33,246 nucleotides of DNA, taken from positions 1 through 33,246 of the forward strand of contig NZ_JAPSKN010000049.1 in assembly GCF_031181705.1 (NCBI RefSeq), written 5' to 3'. Position numbers and translations under genes: made by a program. Position 1 is the first letter of the stretch. Every line of letters starts with the position of its first letter. The notes below the pieces were generated by a model. That model saw nothing but the letters and a program-made list of their open reading frames with translations, searched no databases and had not been told where the DNA came from. Shown one piece after another: positions 8,658 to 15,623 of the stretch. This DNA is from Streptomyces sp. (GTDB lineage: Bacteria > Actinomycetota > Actinomycetes > Streptomycetales > Streptomycetaceae).

Positions 8658-9959
8658 GTGCGGAACCGACGTGCCTGGTCTGCGACGCGAACGGCGTTGG
8701 CGGGGCTGGCCTGCGGGGTGCTGGCACTCGCGTTGCCGGTCCCGCACGCGAGCGCCCGGCCCGGCCCCGGGGACCCGGACGCCCACCGGGACGAGCGGAG
8801 CGCCGCCGTCGTGCTCGACTGGATGCGCGCGGCGGACGCCGTCATCGACGCCGAGGCCCGCCCGGGCCCGGCCGAGACGTTCGTCTGGCAGGCGTACGTC
8901 TCCACCGCCGTCTACAACGCGGTCGTGGGCGTCGAGGGCCGCTTCGCGCCGTACAAGTGGGACGGACGGTCGCCCCGTACGGCCTCCTCCGCGGCGGCCG
9001 CCGCCGCGGCGGCGCACCGGATGCTGCGCCACCACTTCCCCGCCGCCGCCCAGCGGCTGGACGACACCCTCACCCGCACCCTCGCGACGATCCCCGACGG
9101 CAGGGCCGAGGACGAGGGCGTGGCGTTCGGCCGCCGCGCCGCCGACCATGTCATCGAGCTGCGCCGCGACGACGGCCGGGGTGCGCCGGTGTCCTTCCCG
9201 GTGCGGCCGCGGCCGGGCGTCTGGCGGCCCACCCCGCCCGGTCACGAGCCGTTCGCCGGCGCCTGGCTGGGTCGGATGCGCCCCCTGCTGCTGGACTCCC
9301 CCAGCCGTTTCCGCCCCGGCCCGCCGCCCCCGCTCCGCTCCGCCCGGTACGCCAGGGACCTCCACGAGCTGGCGGCCTACGGAGGGCGGACCGGCTCGCT
9401 CCGCACCCCCGGACAGACGGACACCGCGCGGTACTTCGTCGCCCTGGACCTCCAAGGGGCCCTGGGCGACCACGCCACCCGCCACGGCTTCGACATCGCC
9501 GAGACGGCACGCCTGTACGCGGCGGCCAACACGGCCCAGGCGGACGCCGTGATCACCGCCTGGGACGCCAAGCTGCACTACGGCACCTGGCGGCCCGTCA
9601 CCGCCCTGCGCGAGGCGGACACCGACGGCAATCCGGCGACCCGGCCGCACCGCCACTGGGAGCCGCTGCTCACCACCCCGGCGCACCCCGACTACCTCAG
9701 CGGCCACGCCACCATGGGCGGCGCGCTGATGCGGATGCTGACCGGGGTCCTCGGGACCTCCCGCGTCGACCTGCGCATCCGGTCGGCCACCACCGGCACG
9801 ACCCGCCACTACCGCTACGCCCGCGACTACGAGCGGGACGTCAGCGACGCCCGGGTCTGGGGCGGGATCCACACCCGGACGGCCGACGAGGTGGGCGTCA
9901 AAACCGGTCACCGGCTGGCCGACTGGGCGCTGCGGACGTACTTCCGCCCGGTTCCCTGA
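8658..9959 (+). CDS. Secreted vanadium-haloperoxidase-like / PAP2-fold enzyme
   Basis: The GTG at 8658 is set by GGGAGGAG five bases upstream and gives 433 residues beginning with a signal peptide (basic start, hydrophobic 12-26, cleavage near ASA at 30-32). The active-site triad of the PAP2/vanadium peroxidase fold is complete. AKLHYGTWRP holds Lys305 and Arg312, LSGHATMGGAL holds Ser348-Gly349-His350, and ARVWGGIHTRTADEVG holds Arg399 and His405. The spacing resembles bacterial chloroperoxidase-like proteins rather than small lipid phosphatases. It could oxidise halides with vanadate or cleave phosphate esters; both chemistries use these residues. It stands alone, with the ABC importer starting 124 bp downstream behind its own regulatory site. 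Confidence 0.85.
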   Translation: MRNRRAWSATRTALAGLACGVLALALPVPHASARPGPGDPDAHRDERSAAVVLDWMRAADAVIDAEARPGPAETFVWQAYVSTAVYNAVVGVEGRFAPYKWDGRSPRTASSAAAAAAAAHRMLRHHFPAAAQRLDDTLTRTLATIPDGRAEDEGVAFGRRAADHVIELRRDDGRGAPVSFPVRPRPGVWRPTPPGHEPFAGAWLGRMRPLLLDSPSRFRPGPPPPLRSARYARDLHELAAYGGRTGSLRTPGQTDTARYFVALDLQGALGDHATRHGFDIAETARLYAAANTAQADAVITAWDAKLHYGTWRPVTALREADTDGNPATRPHRHWEPLLTTPAHPDYLSGHATMGGALMRMLTGVLGTSRVDLRIRSATTGTTRHYRYARDYERDVSDARVWGGIHTRTADEVGVKTGHRLADWALRTYFRPVP

Positions 9960-10000
9960 TTCCTCCGGCACGGGACCGCGAGAGATCAAGGGCACACTTC

Positions 10001-10015
10001 TGAAAATGATTGTCA
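10001..10015. promoter_or_regulatory. Zur-type operator upstream of the ABC importer
   Basis: TGAAAATGATTGTCA is a 7-1-7 inverted repeat with one mismatch (TGAAAAT, G, ATTGTCA). It closely matches the TGAAAATGATTTTCA-type site known for actinobacterial Zur. It stands out in an AT-rich patch 69 bp before the lipoprotein start and is not in a coding region. It predicts repression of the four importer genes when zinc is sufficient. Another Fur-family regulator cannot be excluded. Confidence 0.65.
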
Positions 10016-10044
10016 TCATGCTACGGTCGTGGCGCATTCAACCA

Positions 10045-10072
10045 TTGACCTGCCCTTGACCTTGCCTTGACC
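10045..10072 (+). repeat. Three TTGACC direct repeats with 11-bp period
   Basis: TTGACC occurs at 10045-10050, 10056-10061 and 10067-10072, exactly 11 bp apart, between the Zur-like site and the ribosome site of the lipoprotein gene. One-turn spacing would place all copies on the same face of the helix. Confidence 0.6.
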
Positions 10073-10083
10073 GAGGTGTCCCC

Positions 10084-11577
10084 GTGCGCGTCCCCGCCCG
10101 TCCGCTTCCCCTCGTCGCCCTCACCGCGGCTTCCGCCCTGCTCACCGGCTGCTTCTCCGGCGGGCAGGAGGCCACGGACGACTCCGGGGCGGGGGGTGGG
10201 CGCATACGCGTCGCGATGATGCAGCCACCGCGCTCGGGGCTGTCCCCGCTGTCGGACGACGCCTTCAAGCTGTCCCGCTGGTCGACGGCGGAGACGCTGG
10301 TGAAGCTGGACGCGGACGGCGACGCCGAGCCGGCGCTGGCCACCGAGTGGGTGCGCTCCGGCCGGAGCTGGACCTTCACCCTGCGCGAGAAGGTCACCTT
10401 CCACGACGGGACGAAGCTCACCGCCGAGGCGGTCGTCAACTCCCTCACCCGGGCCGCCGCGGCCTCCCCCAAGCCCCGCATCCTCGACGGTGTGGACCTG
10501 ACCGCGAAGGCCGACGGCGACAAGGTCACCGTCACCACCGCCACCGAGGACCCCCTGGTCCCGCAGCGGCTCAGCTCCCCGCAGCTGTCGATCCTGGCCG
10601 CCAGGGCGTACCGGGGGAAGACCGTCAACCCCGTCGGCGCGGGCACCGGCCCCTTCGAACTGACGAAGGTCGACGGCACCTCCGCCGCCTTCCTCGACCG
10701 CTACGACGGCTACTGGGGGAAGAAGGCCGAGGCACCCGGCATCGACGTCCGGTTCGTGCCGGACGGCACCGCCCGCGCCGCCGCCCTGCGCAGCGGCGAG
10801 GCCGACATCGTCGAGGCGGTGCCGGTGTCGCAGGCCGCCGTCCTCGACCAGGACCTGATCACCGAGGTCCCGATGCCGCGCACCAACACCCTCTACCTCA
10901 ACACCGAGAAGGGCCCCTTCACGGACCCGGCGCTGCGGGCGGCCGCCCGTGAGGCGATCGACGCCGAGTCCATCGTGAAGGGCGTGTACGAGGGGCGCGC
11001 CGACGTCGCCGAAGGGCTGCTCGGCCCCGCCCTGCCGTGGGCGGCCGAGCTGCGGAAGCCGGTGCGGCGGGCCGAGGCCGGCGACCCGGCCGGCAAGACC
11101 ATCACCCTCGGCACCTTCACCGACCGCGCCGAACTGCCCGAGGTCGCCGCCGCGCTGCAACAGCAGCTCCAGAAGGCCGGGTTCAAGGTGAAGCTCGACG
11201 TCCGCGAGTACGCCCACATCGAGTCCGACGCGCTGGCGGGCCGGTTCGACGCGTTCATCCTCTCCCGCGCCACCGTCCTCGACTCCGGCGACCCGGCCGC
11301 CTACCTCTACAGCGACTTCGCCTCCGGTGGCTCCTTCAACATCTCCCAGCTCGCGGACCCGGCCGTGGACAAGACCCTGCGCAAGGCCGGCCAGACGCCC
11401 ACCGGCGACGCCCGGCGCGAGGCGGTCATCGCCGCCGAGGCCGCCGTGCTCGGCACGGACGCGGCCGTGCCCATGCTGCACGAGCGCGTCATACAGGGCG
11501 ACGCGCCCGGCGTGTCCGGCGTCGCCCACGACCCGCGCGAGCGGGAGCTGGTCACGGCGGACACGCACGTCAAGTGA
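10084..11577 (+). CDS. Substrate-binding lipoprotein of a nickel/peptide-type ABC importer
   Basis: This 497-residue protein starts at GTG 10084, seven bases after GAGG. A lipoprotein signal ends in LTGC with the modified Cys at 23. The body is a cluster-C (SBP family 5) binding protein: ALATEWVRSGRSWTFTLREKVTFHDGTKLTAEAVVNSL early on, AGTGPFELTKVDG and DRYDGYWGKKAEAPGIDVRFVPDG in the middle, and AAREAIDAESIVKGVYEGRADVAEGLLGPALPW near residue 290. Family members carry peptides, nickel or metallophore complexes. With a Zur-like operator in front, a zinc-linked ligand is the best guess. It overlaps the permease gene by four bases (GTGA), so it is the first gene of a tight four-gene operon. Confidence 0.9.
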   Translation: MRVPARPLPLVALTAASALLTGCFSGGQEATDDSGAGGGRIRVAMMQPPRSGLSPLSDDAFKLSRWSTAETLVKLDADGDAEPALATEWVRSGRSWTFTLREKVTFHDGTKLTAEAVVNSLTRAAAASPKPRILDGVDLTAKADGDKVTVTTATEDPLVPQRLSSPQLSILAARAYRGKTVNPVGAGTGPFELTKVDGTSAAFLDRYDGYWGKKAEAPGIDVRFVPDGTARAAALRSGEADIVEAVPVSQAAVLDQDLITEVPMPRTNTLYLNTEKGPFTDPALRAAAREAIDAESIVKGVYEGRADVAEGLLGPALPWAAELRKPVRRAEAGDPAGKTITLGTFTDRAELPEVAAALQQQLQKAGFKVKLDVREYAHIESDALAGRFDAFILSRATVLDSGDPAAYLYSDFASGGSFNISQLADPAVDKTLRKAGQTPTGDARREAVIAAEAAVLGTDAAVPMLHERVIQGDAPGVSGVAHDPRERELVTADTHVK

Positions 11578-13337
11578 AGGCGCGCACACGGCGTTCGGCC
11601 GGCCCCGCCGCGCTGACCCGCCTGCTCTGCCTGGCCGCCGTGCTGACCGCCGTCGGCCTGCTGCCCTGGCTGTCCGGCCGGGATCCGGCCCTGGCCCTGC
11701 TACGGGCCCGCTCCGCCGAGCAGGACCCGACCGAGGAGGCCCTGGACTCCGTACGGCGGGATCTGGGCCTGGACGCCGGTCCGCTGTCCCTGCTCGGCGG
11801 CTGGGCCGCTGACCTGCTGCGCGGCGACCTCGGCACGTCGTGGGTGTCGGGCGCGGAGGTCCTGCCCTCCGTGGTCTTCGGGCTCCAGGTGTCGCTGGCG
11901 CTGATGGGCGCCTCGCTGGGCGTGGCGCTGCTGCTGGCGTGCGCGCTGGTCGCGCCGGTGCTGGTGCGCGGCCGCGCCTCGGCCGGGGCCTGGGCCGCGA
12001 TGCTGGCCGCCGTGCCCGAGTTCCTGCTGGCCACGGTCGCGCTGCTGGTCTTCGGGGTGTGGCTGGGATGGCTGCCGACGTCGGGCTGGGCGGGACCGGA
12101 GAACATGGTCCTGCCCGCCGTGGCCCTCGGCATCCCCGCGGGCGGGCTGCTCGGCCGGCTGGTCGCCGACGCGCTGCCCGCCGTGCTCGACGAGCGGTGG
12201 GCGGAGCTGTGGCGGGGCGCCGGGGTGAGCCGGGCGCGGATCGCGGGGGCGGCGCTGCGGCGCGCCCTGCCGCCGCTGGTCCCGCAGTTCGGGATGGTCG
12301 CCGTGGGGCTGGCCGGTGGCGCGGTCGCCGTGGAGACGGTGTTCGCCGTGCCGGGCATCGGCCGTACCGCGCTGGGCGCGGCCAAGTCGCAGGATCTGCC
12401 GCTGCTCCAGGGCTCGGTGCTCACGCTGCTCGCGCTGGGCCTGGTCACGGGCGCTCTGGCGGCGCTCGTCCGGCGCCGGCTGCTCGGCCCGGCCCTGCGG
12501 GACGCCTCGCTGGCCCTGCCCCCGGCACGGCCGGTGCGTGTCCGTCCGGCGATCCCGCTGTCGCTGTTCACCGTCCTCGCCGTGACCATCGGCTGGGGCC
12601 TGCTGCGCGATCCGTACGCCGTGCACACCGAGGCCCGGCTGGCGGCGCCCTCCGTCGCCCATCCGCTCGGCACCGACGGTCTCGGCCGTGACGTCCTCGC
12701 CCGCCTCGGCCACGGCGCCGCCGCCACGGTCGGCACGGCGGCGGCCGTCTGCCTGCTGAGCCTGCTGGTCGCGCTCGCCCTGGGCTTCCTGCCCCGGGTC
12801 GCCGGGGGCGCAGCGGACATCGCCAACGCCCTGCCCCCGGTGATCGTCGGCATCCTCGTCGCCGCCGCCGTCGGCCCCGGCACCGGCGGCGCGGCCCTCG
12901 CGGTCGCGCTGATCTCCTGGCCCGCCCTGTCCGCCCACGCGGCGGCGCTGGTGCGGGAGGTGCGGGCGTCGGCGTTCCTGACCGCCCAACGGGCCATCGG
13001 GGCGAGCCCGTTGTGGATCCTCACCCGGCACGTCCTGCCGTCGGTGGCCGGCCCGGTCGCCCGCCACGCCCTGCTGCGCCTGCCGGGCATCGCCCTGGCC
13101 CTGGCCTCGCTGGGCTTCCTCGGCCTGGGCGCCCCGCCGCCCGCCCCCGAATGGGGCCTGCTGCTCGACGAGTCCCGCGCCTACGTGGAACGCGCCCCGT
13201 GGGCGGCGCTCGCCCCGGCGGTGGCACTGGCCCTGCTGGCGGGGCTCGCCGTGTCGGGCGCGGCGCTCGCCCGGGGGCGCCGGACAGGACGTCCCGCCCC
13301 CGCTCCGGCCCGGAAGGAGAACCCCGTTGGAGTCTGA
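11574..13337 (+). CDS. Fused double permease (DppB-DppC type) of the ABC importer
   Basis: A 587-residue membrane protein begins at the GTG overlapping the lipoprotein stop. Two permeases that are normally separate are joined here. Residues ~1-300 are DppB/NikB-like, with DLGLDAGPLSLLGGWAADLLRGDLGTSW, a coupling loop GAGVSRARIAGAALRRALPPLVPQ, and VFAVPGIGRTALGAAKSQDLPLLQG. Residues ~310-570 are DppC/NikC-like, with AHPLGTDGLGRDVLARLGHGA, a second coupling loop IGASPLWILTRHVLPSVAGPV and LGFLGLGAPPPAPEWG. There are about ten to twelve hydrophobic segments. The single chain should form both transmembrane halves of the importer. No frameshift is needed, so the fusion is genuine. It overlaps the next gene by 11 bp. 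Confidence 0.9.
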   Translation: MKARTRRSAGPAALTRLLCLAAVLTAVGLLPWLSGRDPALALLRARSAEQDPTEEALDSVRRDLGLDAGPLSLLGGWAADLLRGDLGTSWVSGAEVLPSVVFGLQVSLALMGASLGVALLLACALVAPVLVRGRASAGAWAAMLAAVPEFLLATVALLVFGVWLGWLPTSGWAGPENMVLPAVALGIPAGGLLGRLVADALPAVLDERWAELWRGAGVSRARIAGAALRRALPPLVPQFGMVAVGLAGGAVAVETVFAVPGIGRTALGAAKSQDLPLLQGSVLTLLALGLVTGALAALVRRRLLGPALRDASLALPPARPVRVRPAIPLSLFTVLAVTIGWGLLRDPYAVHTEARLAAPSVAHPLGTDGLGRDVLARLGHGAAATVGTAAAVCLLSLLVALALGFLPRVAGGAADIANALPPVIVGILVAAAVGPGTGGAALAVALISWPALSAHAAALVREVRASAFLTAQRAIGASPLWILTRHVLPSVAGPVARHALLRLPGIALALASLGFLGLGAPPPAPEWGLLLDESRAYVERAPWAALAPAVALALLAGLAVSGAALARGRRTGRPAPAPARKENPVGV

Positions 13338-14295
13338 GGCACTGCTGTCGGTGCGCGCGCTGCGGATCGCCTTCGACGGGGTCGAGGCCGTGCGCGGCCT
13401 GTCCTTCGACGTGCGGCCCCGCGAAACGCTGGCCGTGGTCGGCGAGTCGGGAGCGGGCAAGTCCCTCACGGCCCGCGCGCTCCTCGGCATGCTGCCGCGC
13501 GGCGCGGCCGTGAGCGGCACGATCAGCCCTGACCTCTCGCGCCACCGCGGCCGCCGCATCTCCCTGGTCCCGCAGGACGCCCTGTCCGCGCTGTCCCCGG
13601 TGCACCCGGTCGGCGACCAACTGGCCGCCGCCGTACGGTCGGTGGCCGGGGTGTCGCGCAAGGAGGCCCGGGCCCGGGCGGTCGCGGCCCTGGACCGGGT
13701 CGGCATCCCGGACGCGGCGCGCACGGCGCGGGCCTACCCGCACGAGTACTCCGGCGGCATGCGGCAGCGCGCCGTGATCGCCATGGCGACGATCAACGAA
13801 CCGGAGGTGCTCGTGGCCGACGAGCCCACCACCGCCCTGGACGAGGAGCGCCGCGACCAGGTGCTGCGGCTGCTCGCCGAGCAGCGTGCGGCGGTCGGCG
13901 CCGCGCTCGTCCTGGTCACGCACGACATGGACGCCGTCCGGGGCCACGCCGACCGGATGCTGGTCATGTACGCCGGGCGCCTCTCCGAACTCGGCCCGGT
14001 GGACGAGGTGCTGACCCGTCCGCGCGCCCCCTACACGGCCGGGCTGCTGGCGTCGCTCCCCCGGCACGCGTCCCCGGGCCGCCGTCTGCCCGCCCTGCGC
14101 GGCACCCCGCCCGCCCCGGGCGCGCTCCCGCCGGGCTGCGCCTTCGCCCCGCGCTGCCCGCTCGCGGCCGGGGTCTGCCACACGGCCGAACCGGAGCCCC
14201 GGCCGGCCGCCGGCCGTCTGATCGCCTGCCACCGCTGGGAGGAACTGCCCCACCCGGCGGCCGAGTTGTTCACCGAGGAGCGGCAGTCCGCATGA
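13327..14295 (+). CDS. ABC importer ATPase 1 (DppD/NikD type)
   Basis: The 322-residue ATPase starts at TTG 13327, with AAGGAGA at 13314-13320 as ribosome site inside the end of the permease gene. Walker A is GESGAGKS (39-46), the signature EYSGGMRQR, Walker B VLVADEPTTALDEE and the switch histidine in LVTHDMDAV. The C-terminal extension GCAFAPRCPLAAGVC has the cysteine pattern of the oligopeptide/nickel transporter ATPase tail. It powers import together with the next ATPase. Its stop overlaps the start of that gene (ATGA). Confidence 0.93.
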   Translation: MESEALLSVRALRIAFDGVEAVRGLSFDVRPRETLAVVGESGAGKSLTARALLGMLPRGAAVSGTISPDLSRHRGRRISLVPQDALSALSPVHPVGDQLAAAVRSVAGVSRKEARARAVAALDRVGIPDAARTARAYPHEYSGGMRQRAVIAMATINEPEVLVADEPTTALDEERRDQVLRLLAEQRAAVGAALVLVTHDMDAVRGHADRMLVMYAGRLSELGPVDEVLTRPRAPYTAGLLASLPRHASPGRRLPALRGTPPAPGALPPGCAFAPRCPLAAGVCHTAEPEPRPAAGRLIACHRWEELPHPAAELFTEERQSA

Positions 14296-14984
14296 GTGAC
14301 CCCCTGCTCGACGTCCGTGACCTGGTCGTCCGTCACGGCCGGGTCACCGCCGTGGACGGCGTCTCCTTCACCCTGGCCGCCGGCGAGACCCTCGCCCTGA
14401 ACGGCCCGTCCGGCTGCGGCAAGTCCTCCACGGCCCTCGCGGTGCTCCAGCTGCGCCGCCCGGACGGCGGCCGGGTCCGCTTCGAGGGGCGGGAGCTGAC
14501 CACCCTGACGGAACGCGAGCTGCGCCCGCTGCGCCCCCGCATGCAGCCGGTCTTCCAGGACCCGTACGGCTCGCTCAGTCCCCGCCACCGCGTCCGGGAC
14601 GCCGTCGCCGAGCCGCTGAAGGTCCAGGGCCGCTGGGATCCCGTCGAAGGCCCGGCCCGGGTCGCCGAGCTCCTCGACCGGGTGGGCCTCGACCCCGCCT
14701 ACGGCGACCGCCGGCCGCACGAGTTGTCCGGCGGCCAGTGCCAGCGCGCCGGCATCGCCCGCGCCCTGGCCTCCGACCCGCGGCTGCTGGTCCTGGACGA
14801 GCCGGTGTCGTCACTGGACCCGTCGGTCCGCGCAGGCGTGCTCAACCTGCTCGCCCGGCTCCAGGACGACCTGGGCCTCGGCTACCTGTTCATCTGCCAC
14901 GACCGGGCGGTCGTCCGGCACATGGCGGACCGGGTGATCGAGATGCGCGAGGGGCGGATCATCTCCGGGCAGCCGCCTCGATGA
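14292..14984 (+). CDS. ABC importer ATPase 2 (DppF/NikE type, short)
   Basis: This 230-residue ATPase begins at the ATG that overlaps the previous stop. It has Walker A GPSGCGKSS, Q-loop PVFQDPYGSLSPRHRV typical of DppF proteins, signature HELSGGQCQRAGIARAL, Walker B LLVLDEPVSSLDPS and ICHDRAVVRHMADR. It lacks the C-terminal cysteine-containing extension of its partner and of most DppF proteins, so it is a short form like NikE. It is the last gene of the importer operon. Its final 26 bp overlap, tail to tail, the end of the tetR gene on the other strand, with no terminator hairpin in between. Confidence 0.92.
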   Translation: MSDPLLDVRDLVVRHGRVTAVDGVSFTLAAGETLALNGPSGCGKSSTALAVLQLRRPDGGRVRFEGRELTTLTERELRPLRPRMQPVFQDPYGSLSPRHRVRDAVAEPLKVQGRWDPVEGPARVAELLDRVGLDPAYGDRRPHELSGGQCQRAGIARALASDPRLLVLDEPVSSLDPSVRAGVLNLLARLQDDLGLGYLFICHDRAVVRHMADRVIEMREGRIISGQPPR

Positions 14985-15537
14985 CCTGCCGGAGCCCTTC
15001 GGCGAGCTGACCGGCCTCGGGCGCACTCTTCGGATCGAACGTCCACTGCGCCATCAGGCCCATCATCAGGGTCAGATAGAAGTACCCGAGGGTGTCCACC
15101 TGTTCGTCCGGCACGTCCTCCTCGGGCCCGCCGTGGAAGAGGGTGACGATGCCGCGCGCCCCCTCCCGCTGGGCCCGCGCGAGATGTTCCCGGACCTTTG
15201 GCAGCTGGTCCCCCATGGCCACGATCTCCATGCTGAGCCGCCACAGCGAGCCCGGCTCCCGCATGGTCGCGATGATGTTCGTCCACACCTCGGCGAACCG
15301 CTCCAGCGAACCCGGCTCGCCCCGCAGCTCACCACCGCCCTCGAAGGCGGCGGACATCCCCTCCACCATCTCGATGTACGCCTGCGCCAGCAGCGCGTCC
15401 TTCGAACCGTAGTGGTAGCCGATGGACGCCAGGTTGGTGCCCGACTCCTTGACGATGTCGCGCGCGGTGGTGCGCAGGAAGCCCTTGGCCAACAGGCAGC
15501 GCTGGGCGCCTGCGAGCAGATCCTCACGGTGTCCCAT
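14959..15537 (-). CDS. TetR-family repressor paired with the DHA2 exporter
   Basis: The 192-residue protein has a canonical TetR helix-turn-helix at residues ~20-55 (GFLRTTARDIVKESGTNLASIGYHYGSKDALLAQA). An all-helical ligand domain follows, ending in the C-terminal TLMMGLMAQWTFDPKSAPEAGQL block seen in regulators of drug exporters. It is divergent from the MFS gene over an 86-bp gap that carries four 13-bp repeats and both promoters. It most likely represses itself and the exporter until a small molecule binds. The ribosome site before the ATG is weak (GGGTGGCGG). Confidence 0.92.
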   Translation of the reverse strand: MGHREDLLAGAQRCLLAKGFLRTTARDIVKESGTNLASIGYHYGSKDALLAQAYIEMVEGMSAAFEGGGELRGEPGSLERFAEVWTNIIATMREPGSLWRLSMEIVAMGDQLPKVREHLARAQREGARGIVTLFHGGPEEDVPDEQVDTLGYFYLTLMMGLMAQWTFDPKSAPEAGQLAEGLRQVIEAAARR

Positions 15538-15562
15538 GACCCGCCACCCTACCCCTCTGTCC

Positions 15563-15614
15563 AGACAGGCGTCTTATACAGGCGTACTAGACAAGCGTTT
15601 AAGACGCTCGTACA
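15563..15614 (+). repeat. Four tandem 13-bp iterons (TetR operator)
   Basis: Units are AGACAGGCGTCTT (15563), ATACAGGCGTACT (15576), AGACAAGCGTTTA (15589) and AGACGCTCGTACA (15602), contiguous with no gaps. Positions 1, 3, 4, 8, 9 and 10 of the unit (A.AC...CGT) are invariant. Shorter palindromes are embedded: AGAC/GTCT in unit 1, and AGCGT-TTAAG-ACGCT across units 3-4. They fill the space between the two divergent genes and overlap the promoters. Confidence 0.8.
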
Positions 15615-15616
15615 GT
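15588..15616 (+). promoter_or_regulatory. Probable promoter of the MFS gene
   Basis: TAGACA (15588-15593) and TACAGT (15611-15616) are 17 bp apart. Transcription would begin about 15623, at the ATG (15624), which has no ribosome site, so a leaderless mRNA is expected. The -35 and spacer lie inside iterons 2-4. Confidence 0.5.
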
Positions 15617-15623
15617 CCTGCCC

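Noticed and set aside
10001..10020. Iron box (DmdR/IdeR) upstream of the importer
   Set aside because: The sequence lacks the TTAGGTTAGGCT-type pattern and fits the Zur palindrome instead.
11037..11573. Upstream extension of the permease frame into the lipoprotein gene
   Set aside because: The extension reads as Arg/Pro-rich filler; GTG at 11574 forms the usual 4-bp overlap.
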